Shown here: positions 17,239 through 24,658 of the stretch, in pieces
How the letters are laid out: each line of letters starts with the position of its first letter
Position numbering within the stretch: position 1 is the stretch's first letter
Source: Candidatus Brevifilum fermentans
GTDB taxonomy: Bacteria; Chloroflexota; Anaerolineae; Anaerolineales; Villigracilaceae
DNA length: 64,000 bases
Direction: 5' to 3'
Assembly (NCBI GenBank): GCA_945877125.1
Contig: CAMCQT010000008.1
Location: 1 to 64,000 of the forward strand
The notes under the pieces: model-generated
Seen by the model: the letters and a program-made list of their open reading frames with translations, nothing else
Databases searched by the model: none
What the model was told of the DNA's origin: nothing
Translations under genes and position numbers: made by a program

Positions 17239-17583
17239 ATGTACGAGCATCATAAACAACCCTTAGCCAAAAACTCAGTATTTGCCAAACGTCTGGCGTT
17301 GAATGGAATTATTGGTTTGGCTCTGCTGACGTTTTCTTTGGGAATTGGCATGGCTGGCTATCACTTTCTCGAAAGCCTTTCGTGGCTGGATGCATTGCTC
17401 AACGCATCCATGATCCTCGGCGGAATGGGACCCGTCAATCCATTGCAAACAGCCGCAGGAAAAATATTCGCCTCTTTTTATGCGTTGTACTCGGGGGTGG
17501 TTTTGCTGGCGGCCGTGGGTATTTTGGTAGCGCCTATTTTCCACCGCTTCCTGCATCGTTTCCACCTTGCTGAAGATAAATAA
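17239..17583 (+). CDS. Small two-helix membrane protein, ion-channel-like
   Basis: A 114-aa protein with two membrane helices (about 20-44 and 78-103). Between them is a short re-entrant-like segment, LDALLNASMILGGMGPVNPL. This layout copies the pore module of two-helix potassium channels, but the filter sequence TVGYG is replaced by LGGMGP. Ion specificity is therefore unclear, and potassium selectivity is doubtful. A ggagg ribosome site lies before the ATG. Single gene, followed by a very strong terminator. Confidence 0.55.
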   Translation: MYEHHKQPLAKNSVFAKRLALNGIIGLALLTFSLGIGMAGYHFLESLSWLDALLNASMILGGMGPVNPLQTAAGKIFASFYALYSGVVLLAAVGILVAPIFHRFLHRFHLAEDK

Positions 17584-17615
17584 TAGCGTAAGCTGATTTT
17601 TTTTACAGGTTAGAT

Positions 17616-17660
17616 AATACAACAGTCCCCCCGTAATTTCTACGGGAGGACTGTTGTATT
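17616..17660. terminator. Strong rho-independent terminator
   Basis: A 20-bp stem (aatacaacagtccccccgta pairing with its complement, one C/A mismatch region) around a 5-base loop, directly after the channel-like gene. Confidence 0.85.
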
Positions 17661-17690
17661 TAACTCACTTTACACAAAATATTTTTAGGA

Positions 17691-17838
17691 TGACCCCGAA
17701 GGGGTCAAATGATTATAGGTTTTGACGAGCCATCCATTCAACCCCGTAGGGGTGTCAGCGTTTGTGAAATCCATATCATCCCTTCGGGATTTAGACCCAA
17801 TCATGCAATTTTCTATAATCCTGCCATCCCTTCGGGAT
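17691..17838. repeat. Cluster of four short palindromes
   Basis: tgaccccgaaggggtca (17691-17707), accccgtaggggt (17741-17753), atcccttcgggat (17778-17790) and atcccttcgggat (17826-17838). Centres are 37-49 bp apart, with unrelated sequence between them. They occupy the gap between the channel-like gene and galE. Confidence 0.7.
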
Positions 17839-17870
17839 TGAACTACATAAGGTGACTTATTTAATAAATC

Positions 17871-18851
17871 CTATTGGCTGTCGTACCCATGTGGATGGGT
17901 TGTGTGCCATTCCCACGCGCTGGAGAGGATTTCCTGCATGTTGGTGTGTGTTGGCTTCCAGCCTAACTCGTTCATGATCTTTGCAGGAGATGCAACCAGA
18001 CGCGCCGAGTCGCCGGGTCGGCGCGGGGCTTCGATCACAGGGATGGCGTGACCCGTAACCTGTCTCGCCGTCTCGATCACTTCCCGCACCGAGAAGCCGC
18101 TGCCGCTGCCGATGTTGTAGATCATCTTGTCTTTTTCTTCAAGTGCGCCCAAAGCCAGAATGTGCGCCGAAGCCAGGTCTGCAATGTGGATGTAATCGCG
18201 GATACAAGTGCCGTCCGGCGTGGGATAGTCTGTGCCGAAAATGGTGGCAGATTCGGCTTGCCCCAATGCAATTTGCAAAACACGCGGAATGAGATGTGAC
18301 TCAGGCTGATGCGCCTCGCCGCGGCCGGGCAAAGCTCCGCAGGCGTTGAAGTATCGCAGCGCGGCAAAATGCAAACCATAAATTTGGCGATACCATTCGA
18401 GCGCTTGTTCGGTCATGAGCTTGGTATGACCATAAACATTCGTCGGTCCGATGGGCGAGTCTTCGGTCAACGGGGTTTCGCTGGATTGATAAACTGCCGC
18501 TGTGGAGGAAAAGACCAGTTTTTTTATTCCAGCTTGCACTGCGGTTTCCATCAATTTTAGGGAATTGGTGAAATTGTTGCGAAAGAATTTGCCTGGGTCT
18601 CGCATACTTTCGCCCGCTTCAATGAACGCGGCGAAGTGCATGATGGCGTCAAACTTATTGGAGGTGAGCGCTTCGGCCAGCGCGTGGCTGTCATCAAGGT
18701 TGGCGTGGATGAACTTCGCGCCTTCCGGCACTGCGGCGCGATGCCCCGTGACGAGTGAATCATAAACTGTGACGGAATGTCCGGCGTTGATCAATGCTTC
18801 GGCGGTAGCTGAGCCAATATAACCCGCGCCACCTGAAATGAATATGTTCAT
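17871..18851 (-). CDS. galE: UDP-glucose 4-epimerase
   Basis: A 326-aa NAD-dependent extended SDR that interconverts UDP-glucose and UDP-galactose (or their N-acetyl forms) for polysaccharide synthesis and galactose use. Seen: GGAGYIGS at 7-14 for NAD binding, FSSTAAVY with the catalytic Ser, YGHTK with Tyr140/Lys144, RYFNACGA, and the C-terminal RRPGDSARLVASPAK, which is typical of GalE. Length is normal. An aggag ribosome site lies before the ATG. No galK or galT is nearby, which favours a role in glycan precursor supply; this is an inference. Confidence 0.92.
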   Translation of the reverse strand: MNIFISGGAGYIGSATAEALINAGHSVTVYDSLVTGHRAAVPEGAKFIHANLDDSHALAEALTSNKFDAIMHFAAFIEAGESMRDPGKFFRNNFTNSLKLMETAVQAGIKKLVFSSTAAVYQSSETPLTEDSPIGPTNVYGHTKLMTEQALEWYRQIYGLHFAALRYFNACGALPGRGEAHQPESHLIPRVLQIALGQAESATIFGTDYPTPDGTCIRDYIHIADLASAHILALGALEEKDKMIYNIGSGSGFSVREVIETARQVTGHAIPVIEAPRRPGDSARLVASPAKIMNELGWKPTHTNMQEILSSAWEWHTTHPHGYDSQ

Positions 18852-18885
18852 AGATTCTCCTGAAAAGTATTAAAGAAATTATATC

Positions 18886-19791
18886 TTATTGTTCCGCAGA
18901 TGCTTCCTGCCAGACTTGCGTGTACCAGCGCAGATAATCCATCAAATGAGCGTTCCAGTAATTCTCAGAATGGTCACCCGTAAAGCGATGAAATTCGTGG
19001 AGGTAATCGTTGCGTGTGAGAATGTCTTCCAACTGTAAACTGCTTGTTAATTCCAAGTCTGAGTCGCCAATATCCAGCCATAATTTTGAGCGGGTTTCCT
19101 CTGGAATCGCCTGGATGATTGTTTCCACATAGGGCGCATCATCTTTAAAGATGGCAGGCGAGTGTAAGCCGAGGGCGCCAAATAATTCGGGATGTTCAAA
19201 GCCAAGTCGCACGGTCCAGCCGCCGCCGCGCGAAAGCCCGCCGAGGGAGCGATGTCTGCGGTCTGCGAGGGTGCGGTAATTTTCATCCACATACGGAATC
19301 AAGTCATTGATGAAGCGGTCGCCAAAGCCGGGTCCAGCTGCCGAATTCCAGTAGCGGTCATCGGGAAAAACCATGATGAAAGGCGCGGCTTGATCGGTGT
19401 GGATCAGTTGGTCTGCAATGGAAGGCGCGCCGAGGCGTACCCATTGATCCTGGTTATAGGTTTGTCCGTGCAGTAAATATAAAACTGGGAAGCGCGCATC
19501 CGTAGAATTTTCATAACACGGAGGCAGGTAGATGATAAATCTTTGCGGAGGCTTTGTGGTTGGAGCAACATCTTCTTTAACAAGCCCCGGCTCGGTGAGA
19601 CAAGTCAACGGGGCGGGCGTGGCTGGGACAGGGCTTGGGAGCGGGGCGGGCGTGGTAGTTGCAATTGAGACGGCAACTATTTGGGTTGTAGCGCTTCGCG
19701 TGCTATTTAATGGCAAACATGCCGAAAGTCCAGCGAGGATTGCGGCATAAGTCATATGTAGAATTACTTGACGGGTTATCATCCTTCGCAT
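18886..19791 (-). CDS. Lipoprotein esterase (esterase D/Fes-like alpha/beta hydrolase)
   Basis: About 301 aa. A short N-terminal hydrophobic stretch ends in the lipobox-like LAGLSAC (Cys25), followed by a P/T-rich linker, so the enzyme is probably tethered outside the membrane. The hydrolase domain has FPVLYLLHGQT, the nucleophile motif GGLSRGGG, an Asp in DIGDSD and a His in TGDHSENYW. It belongs to the putative-esterase family that includes feruloyl esterases and enterochelin esterases; the substrate is unknown. The open frame runs further upstream through the tRNA-Pro gene, giving a false N-terminus; the real start is probably the ATG at 19791 or 19782. Ribosome sites are weak for both. 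Confidence 0.75.
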   Translation of the reverse strand: MRRMITRQVILHMTYAAILAGLSACLPLNSTRSATTQIVAVSIATTTPAPLPSPVPATPAPLTCLTEPGLVKEDVAPTTKPPQRFIIYLPPCYENSTDARFPVLYLLHGQTYNQDQWVRLGAPSIADQLIHTDQAAPFIMVFPDDRYWNSAAGPGFGDRFINDLIPYVDENYRTLADRRHRSLGGLSRGGGWTVRLGFEHPELFGALGLHSPAIFKDDAPYVETIIQAIPEETRSKLWLDIGDSDLELTSSLQLEDILTRNDYLHEFHRFTGDHSENYWNAHLMDYLRWYTQVWQEASAEQ

Positions 19792-19797
19792 TATACT
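19768..19797 (+). promoter_or_regulatory. Predicted promoter of tRNA-Pro
   Basis: TTGACG (19768-19773), 18 bases, TATACT (19792-19797); the tRNA begins at 19815. It overlaps the start region of the divergent esterase gene. Confidence 0.6.
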
Positions 19798-19814
19798 CGT
19801 CCAGTTGGTTTCAT

Positions 19815-19889
<75 letters not shown>

Positions 19890-19897
19890 CAATTACA

Positions 19898-19949
19898 CAC
19901 AGAGACACGGAGACACGGAGTTAATTTCTCTGTGACCCGTGTCTCTGTG
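19898..19949. repeat. Inverted repeat of the cacagagacacgg family
   Basis: cacagagacacgg (19898-19910) is exactly inverted as ccgtgtctctgtg (19937-19949), with a tandem agacacgg inside. It lies just downstream of tRNA-Pro and may end its transcript, though there is no clear T-run. Confidence 0.6.
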
Positions 19950-19990
19950 ATTTAACTTGTATGTGTTAAAATTATTAGTGAGGATAGCCA

Positions 19991-20293
19991 GTGACCCAAA
20001 AGATTGATGGTGTAATTGAAGCTGCTCGTTATAAAAATGGTCAACTCATGGTTGTGCGCGCTTATGAACGACGTGGCGCTACGTTTTCAGATCGTGTTTT
20101 GCTGGAACGCAAAACCCTTTTGGAACGTTTACAAAAGGGTCAACAATATTTAACTGGATCACGCGAAGAGTTGCGCGCCAGCACATTTAAACTTGGCAAA
20201 CCTGTGTTGATCGTAAAACTGGCTGACCGTGAGTTGCTTGCTACACGTGAAAATGCAACCCACGACGAACTTGAAGAAGTACCTAATTTCTAA
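19991..20293 (+). CDS. Conserved-looking hypothetical protein (100 aa)
   Basis: A small soluble protein starting with GTG after a gagg ribosome site. Sequence style is alpha/beta with a highly charged middle (RAYERRGATFSDRVLLERKTLLERLQKGQQY) and an acidic tail (ENATHDELEEVPNF). No motif is recognised. It is followed after 13 bases by the NERD-like membrane gene on the same strand, so the two are probably co-transcribed and may work together. The function is not known. Confidence 0.6.
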   Translation: MTQKIDGVIEAARYKNGQLMVVRAYERRGATFSDRVLLERKTLLERLQKGQQYLTGSREELRASTFKLGKPVLIVKLADRELLATRENATHDELEEVPNF

Positions 20294-20306
20294 TAGTGAA
20301 TAATTC

Positions 20307-21212
20307 ATGAAGATCATTGATAAAACCCCGCTACAAGATGCCAATGGAAATATCGGTATTGTCGCTCGTACTCAGGGAACACTGAAGTATGGGTTGAGTT
20401 GGTTTGCCGAACTGGAAGCCCAAAAGTCAGTGATCGCGCAATTGGATCGCCTGCTTGAGAAGGGCTTTGTGTTGATCCGAAACTTTACCCTGCCGAACAG
20501 TGAGATCATAATCCCTATTATTTTGATCGGTCAGGGCGGTGTTTGGGTGATTTATGTGACGCATGTCAAAGGTAACTTTGAAGCCAAAGGCGACCAATGG
20601 AATACGGTCAATAACGATGGGAAATCACTGCCGGCCAACATCAATTATGTTGGGCGTGTTGCCCAATTGGCAAATGTTTTTCAGAAGTACTTGAAAATTC
20701 AAAAAGTTGAAATGCCCACGCCTGTGGAGGCTGTGCTAATCGCCGCCGACCCTGGCGCGCAAGTTGACTCGTTGCGGCCAGTTGTGCGCGTGGTGCGAAG
20801 CGACGCGATCAAACAGTTTGCCAGTTCGCTTTTGCAGGCACGTCCCATTTGGCGGGTAGATTTTATTCACGAGGTGGCAGAACGCCTGCTTGATCCACGT
20901 CCGCCGGAAGAGCTAACTCCTGTCGCGCCTCCGCAACAACCATCCGCGCGCGCCGGTACTCCTGAACCGACAAATTCTTTTAATCCAAATGACCTTGGCT
21001 TTGCATTTGACGAAGGCGGGGCTGAACCTGCCGCGCAGAATTTGAACGAGTCTAATCCGGCTCGGCCACAACAAGCCCAGGCAAAACCTGCACCAACTAA
21101 AAAGAAATTTTTGGGTCTGGGAGATACGCAGATCATTTTGCTGATTGGCATGTTCATCATCGAGTGCTGTGTTGTCTTTGGGCTCGGCATTATCCTTTAC
21201 GTAAATCTATAA
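20307..21212 (+). CDS. NERD-like domain protein with C-terminal membrane anchor
   Basis: A 301-aa protein. Residues about 35-150 resemble a NERD (nuclease-related) domain, with the core VLIRNFTLPNSEIIIPIILI followed by GGVWVIYVTHVKGNF. In active relatives the matching positions are a D in the IDHV-like strand and E/K in the ievK-like strand; here they read IIPI and YVTHVK, so only the lysine is kept. A proline-rich linker (about 195-265) leads to one helix at about 277-299, so the domain would be tail-anchored facing the cytoplasm. I infer a non-catalytic nucleic-acid or protein-binding role. Confidence 0.5.
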   Translation: MKIIDKTPLQDANGNIGIVARTQGTLKYGLSWFAELEAQKSVIAQLDRLLEKGFVLIRNFTLPNSEIIIPIILIGQGGVWVIYVTHVKGNFEAKGDQWNTVNNDGKSLPANINYVGRVAQLANVFQKYLKIQKVEMPTPVEAVLIAADPGAQVDSLRPVVRVVRSDAIKQFASSLLQARPIWRVDFIHEVAERLLDPRPPEELTPVAPPQQPSARAGTPEPTNSFNPNDLGFAFDEGGAEPAAQNLNESNPARPQQAQAKPAPTKKKFLGLGDTQIILLIGMFIIECCVVFGLGIILYVNL

Positions 21213-21218
21213 TTTACT

Positions 21219-21950
21219 TTGACTCCTCCATTTCTCTCCATTATTATCCCTGCTCATAATGAAGAAATTCGCCTGCCTCGCACGTTGAGGCAGGTCTTTG
21301 CGTTTCTTGAAAAACAATCTTATTCAGCCGAAGTTGTCATCGTTGAAAATGGAAGTTCAGACCGCACATTGGAAATGGCACGCGAATTTGCATCGCGCCA
21401 TTCCAATCTGGTGGTTATCCGCGAGGAGCGTGCTGGTAAAGGCAATGCTGTGCGGCGTGGTGTGCTGGAAGCGCAAGGCGAATATCGCTTTATTTGTGAC
21501 GCTGATCTTTCCATGCCCATTGAAGAACTTCAAAAATTTCTACCGCCTGTTTTGAATGATTTTGACATCGCCATCGCCTCGCGTGAAGCGCCCGGCGCGG
21601 TGCGTTATAACGAGCCGTCCTATCGCCATTGGGGCGGGCGCGCCATCAACCTTGCCATTCGCATCTTGATCCTGCCTGGCTTAAACGATACGCAATGTGG
21701 TTTCAAATGCTTTCGCGCTGAAGCGGCTAAAAAAATTTTTAGCCAGCAAACCCTTCTAGGTTGGTCTTTCGACATCGAAATTCTTTACCTTGCGCGTAAA
21801 AAACGCATGACCATAAAAGAAATTCCGGTTCGATGGTATTTCGATGCAGACAGCAAAGTGAACGCAGTGCGCGACGCCCTGCGCATGCTCAGCGATATTT
21901 TCCGCATTCACATCAACGCCTTGCGCGGTCGTTATGATCTCAAACCCTGA
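21219..21950 (+). CDS. Family 2 glycosyltransferase (dolichyl-phosphate glucosyltransferase-like)
   Basis: A 243-aa GT-A fold enzyme. It has LSIIIPAHNEEIRLPRTL at the N-terminus, VVIVENGSSDRT, the metal-binding DAD in FICDADLSMP (near residue 92) and the acceptor-side QCGFKCFRAEAAKKIF. This is the layout of polyprenyl/dolichyl-phosphate sugar transferases. It would move a sugar from a nucleotide donor to a lipid phosphate at the membrane. There are no C-terminal helices. Start is TTG at 21219, six bases after the previous stop. The 3' end overlaps rnhB by 17 bases. Confidence 0.82.
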   Translation: MTPPFLSIIIPAHNEEIRLPRTLRQVFAFLEKQSYSAEVVIVENGSSDRTLEMAREFASRHSNLVVIREERAGKGNAVRRGVLEAQGEYRFICDADLSMPIEELQKFLPPVLNDFDIAIASREAPGAVRYNEPSYRHWGGRAINLAIRILILPGLNDTQCGFKCFRAEAAKKIFSQQTLLGWSFDIEILYLARKKRMTIKEIPVRWYFDADSKVNAVRDALRMLSDIFRIHINALRGRYDLKP

Positions 21951-22560
21951 TCTTTTACACGAAAAAAAACTTTGGCTCGCATATAAATATATTGCAGGAT
22001 TGGACGAAGCCGGACGAGGCGCCCTCGCCGGACCCGTCTGCGTCGGCGCAGTGATTCTGCCAGATGACAACCCGCTTCTCTCTCAAGCCTTGAGCGGGGT
22101 GCGTGACTCCAAGCAGTTGACTCCCCGTAAGCGTGACCAACTTGCGCCGCGCATCAAAGAGATTGCGCGTGCCTGGGGAGTTGGCTTCGCCTCAGCCAAG
22201 GAAATTGACACACTGGGAATCGTTCCAGCCACCCGCCTCGCCGCCAGCCGCGCGCTGGAAGTGATGCTGATTTTCCCCGATTTTTTGCTGACAGATTTCC
22301 GCCTCGAACTCCCCGAACTGGATGTGTCACAGGCTGCCCTGGTAAAAGGTGACCAACGTTCCCTCAGCATCGCATCTGCCTCCATCCTTGCCAAAACTGC
22401 GCGTGATGAATTAATGGTTGGCTTGGATTCTCAGTATCAGCAATACGGTTTTGTGCGTCACAAAGGATATGGCACTCTGGTTCATCGCCAAATGATCGCC
22501 AAACTTGGGTATTCCCCCGTTCATCGCAAAACATTTCAAATAAAAAAAAGTGGATGTTGA
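21934..22560 (+). CDS. rnhB: Ribonuclease HII
   Basis: A 208-aa endonuclease that cuts RNA in RNA/DNA hybrids and removes single ribonucleotides from DNA. The type 2 motif GLDEAGRGALAGPV (Asp24, Glu25) is clear, with RDSKQLTPRKRDQL, the Asp of LLTDF and the late KGDQRSLSIASASILAKTARD region also conserved. Length is normal. It starts inside the glycosyltransferase gene (17-base overlap). The first 19 residues are a short extension before the conserved core. Confidence 0.92.
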   Translation: MISNPDLLHEKKLWLAYKYIAGLDEAGRGALAGPVCVGAVILPDDNPLLSQALSGVRDSKQLTPRKRDQLAPRIKEIARAWGVGFASAKEIDTLGIVPATRLAASRALEVMLIFPDFLLTDFRLELPELDVSQAALVKGDQRSLSIASASILAKTARDELMVGLDSQYQQYGFVRHKGYGTLVHRQMIAKLGYSPVHRKTFQIKKSGC

Positions 22561-22571
22561 AAACATCCGCT
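22549..22571. terminator. Bidirectional terminator between rnhB and the LysM gene
   Basis: Stem agtggatgtt / aacatccgct with a 3-base loop, flanked by an A-run and a T-run. It includes the last codons of rnhB. Confidence 0.85.
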
Positions 22572-22580
22572 GTTTTTTAT

Positions 22581-23423
22581 TTATTTTTTCAAAACACCGC
22601 TTCCGCCTGATAATTTACTTTCAGGTCTGCCTGACCTCCATGCGTAATATCCGAGTGCCGCTCCGCCTAACAGGAGCAGTCCGCCAAAGATACCGAACAG
22701 GGGAGATGTCTTCGGTTCATTCGTGGGGTTTGCTCCCGGGTCCACCACCACATCCTTTGATTGTATGCCGAAATCTATGAAGGCGCGGTCACCGGCGTTT
22801 ACATCCAGCGAATAATTTAACTCCATTGTTGGGTTGTAATTATCAGGAATACCCACTGTAATGTTGTAACTGCCTTCCGGTACATTTGAAAAACAAATTC
22901 CCTGGTACGCGGTCGGGTCAACTGGGATGATCGTATCCTGTGCGGCAGAATACTCTCCATTGTTTTCGGTCACGCTGACAGCGCCGCCAGCGACGGCGGG
23001 TTCTGTCTCTTCGCGCAGCGCATTGCCATTGGAATCATTAAAGAGCAGAATACATATTTCAGTTGTGCCAGTGAAGGGCGTGGGCGAAGGCGTGGGCGGC
23101 AAAGGTGTGGGGGATGGTCCAGCCGTTGGCGTCCCGGCCAGCGAGACAATGCCGATCAGCAGTTCCTGTCCTTCGATGATCGTGCAGTTTTCGTCTAATT
23201 TTGAATTCAACTGGCGAAGCTGCTCTTGTGTGATGCCGTTCAAAGCCGCTACTCGATAACAATTATCACCCGGCTGTACAACATAAAGAATGCGACCATC
23301 TGCGCCAGGGGTGGGCGTGGGAGGTACTTGTTGCATATTGGGCGCGGCATTTGCAGGAAGCCATAACCCAAGCAGGAGTAAACTGATTAATGTGAATAAG
23401 ACAAAAAAACGCTTTGGATTCAT
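22581..23423 (-). CDS. Exported LysM protein with a Cna-B/SdrD-like domain and membrane anchor
   Basis: A 280-aa surface protein. An N-terminal signal peptide (about 1-26) is followed by a LysM domain (about 45-92: YVVQPGDNCYRVAALNGIT...) that would bind glycan strands. A P/T-rich linker leads to a beta-sandwich domain like SdrD B/Cna-B repeats (GNALREETEPAVAGGAVSVT...GICFSNVPEGSYNITV, about 122-220). One C-terminal helix (about 241-260) with a basic tail anchors it to the membrane. This would place a peptidoglycan-binding, possibly isopeptide-stabilised protein outside the cell. A TATAAT on the minus strand eight bases before the ATG could be a -10. Confidence 0.75.
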   Translation of the reverse strand: MNPKRFFVLFTLISLLLLGLWLPANAAPNMQQVPPTPTPGADGRILYVVQPGDNCYRVAALNGITQEQLRQLNSKLDENCTIIEGQELLIGIVSLAGTPTAGPSPTPLPPTPSPTPFTGTTEICILLFNDSNGNALREETEPAVAGGAVSVTENNGEYSAAQDTIIPVDPTAYQGICFSNVPEGSYNITVGIPDNYNPTMELNYSLDVNAGDRAFIDFGIQSKDVVVDPGANPTNEPKTSPLFGIFGGLLLLGGAALGYYAWRSGRPESKLSGGSGVLKK

Positions 23424-23515
23424 AAGTAAAATTATATCAGGATTCAGTTATGCCCCCATATTTCGCCTAAAATATAAAACGCGGGACAAATCAAAAATTT
23501 GTCCCGCGTTTCTTC

Positions 23516-23941
23516 TTATTCGCCTTCGTCCTCGCCTGTGCTTCCGGGCTGTTCTACGCGTACCAGTTCACCATGATAGTTGATGACCACTTTGAATCCC
23601 ATCATGCCGAGGTAGGCGCGCATATCTTCGGGAATGCCAGTTTGCATGAGCGCGTCAAACTGTTTTTCGATATTTTTGAGCTGTTGTTCAATCATCGCTT
23701 TTGAGAAGGGATCATCCTGCCCAAGCATTTGGGCAGTTTTTTCTGAAAGGATGTCTTCACTGCCTTTCATCATCTCAGCCATTTGAGCCAGCACGGCACG
23801 GTCAATCTGCCCGGCTGGGACATGGTGGCGGAATCCTGAGTCGTTGATCACGTAACATGGCTCAGTTCCAATGAAGGCAGTTTCTGCAAGGTTGCCTAGC
23901 TCGTCTATTACAAGTCCAGCAAAGAGGGGTTGATTGGGCAT
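23516..23941 (-). CDS. Hypothetical protein (141 aa)
   Basis: A small acidic soluble protein. The N-terminal part is beta-rich (LFAGLVIDELGNLAETAFIGTEPCYVINDSGFRHHVPAG), the middle is helical (LAQMAEMMKGSEDILSEKTAQMLG) and the end (MMGFKVVINYHGELVRVE) is a beta-hairpin before an acidic tail. No family is recognised. A palindromic repeat (copy B) begins 11 bases upstream of the start. The function is not known. Confidence 0.6.
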   Translation of the reverse strand: MPNQPLFAGLVIDELGNLAETAFIGTEPCYVINDSGFRHHVPAGQIDRAVLAQMAEMMKGSEDILSEKTAQMLGQDDPFSKAMIEQQLKNIEKQFDALMQTGIPEDMRAYLGMMGFKVVINYHGELVRVEQPGSTGEDEGE

Positions 23942-23951
23942 AGGGATAGGG

Positions 23952-24050
23952 TGTCATTGCGAGGAGCGCTCTTGCTCTTCGCGACGAAGCAATCTCTCAC
24001 AGAGTTGGAGATTGCTTCGGGCAAAAAATAAGACAGCCCTCGCAATGACA
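23952..24050. repeat. 99-bp palindromic dispersed repeat, copy B (tcattgcga family)
   Basis: Starts tgtcattgcgaggagcgctc and ends ccctcgcaatgaca, with inner arms gaagcaatctc / gagattgcttc. This is the cleanest copy in the window. Confidence 0.88.
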
Positions 24051-24063
24051 TGTTTGATGAAAA

Positions 24064-24639
24064 TTAACTCTGTCTGCCTTCTACTGCGGCGAGGAGAATG
24101 CCTGCGGCAAGCCCGATGCGATGATCCAGGCGATGGTTGATGTCCATGCTGAAATCCACATTTAATTCATAGCTAAAGGGATTGAAGTTTTGTTTTAAGT
24201 CCGCTACACGGTCCGTGCCGAGGGTGATGTCGTAGTTCTGTGGAATTAGCCCGCTGAGGAAGCGGCGTAACAATGCCAGTCCCATGCTGTCTTCAAACAG
24301 TTTGCCGATCACATTATCGCCCACATCCAAAATTTCCCATTCATCGCGCAAAATGGATGCCAGACCCTTGCGGCGCAGCGCCCCCACTTTTTGACCTGTG
24401 GCGCTGTCCACCACATCATAGGCGGCGGAGAAATCAATGATCTGGCGTGCTTTGATCATCAACACTTCCTGCGTTTTACTTTCGTCAGAATACACGCGGA
24501 TATCTTCGCGCAGTTTGAACATTTTCTGCTGGCTGAATAAGACGAGTTTGCCGCTCGGGTCAAAAACACGGAATTTCCCTGCAAGAGCGAAGACCTGTCG
24601 TTTAAGTGTATATTGGTTATGTTGAAAAGCTGGGTTCAT
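24064..24639 (-). CDS. LURP-one/scramblase-like beta-barrel protein
   Basis: A 191-aa protein. The pattern QYTLKRQVFALAGKFRVFDPSGKLVLFSQQK...LREDIRVYSDES...VLMIKARQ...YDVVDSATGQKVGALRRKG is typical of the LURP-one-related/phospholipid-scramblase-like fold, a 12-stranded barrel around a central helix. The bacterial role is not established; membrane or lipid interaction is likely. The start is the ATG at 24639 with a ggagag ribosome site. An open frame upstream is not used. It lies just downstream of the first L,D-transpeptidase gene on the same strand and may be its co-transcribed neighbour. Confidence 0.7.
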   Translation of the reverse strand: MNPAFQHNQYTLKRQVFALAGKFRVFDPSGKLVLFSQQKMFKLREDIRVYSDESKTQEVLMIKARQIIDFSAAYDVVDSATGQKVGALRRKGLASILRDEWEILDVGDNVIGKLFEDSMGLALLRRFLSGLIPQNYDITLGTDRVADLKQNFNPFSYELNVDFSMDINHRLDHRIGLAAGILLAAVEGRQS

Positions 24640-24658
24640 TTTTTTCTCTCCTATTAAA

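Noticed and set aside
17691-17838. CRISPR array
   Set aside because: Only four units, of two or more different sequences, with irregular spacing and no cas genes.
23431-23436. TATAAT close to the LysM start as proof of leaderless mRNA
   Set aside because: No -35 at the right distance; the match may be chance.
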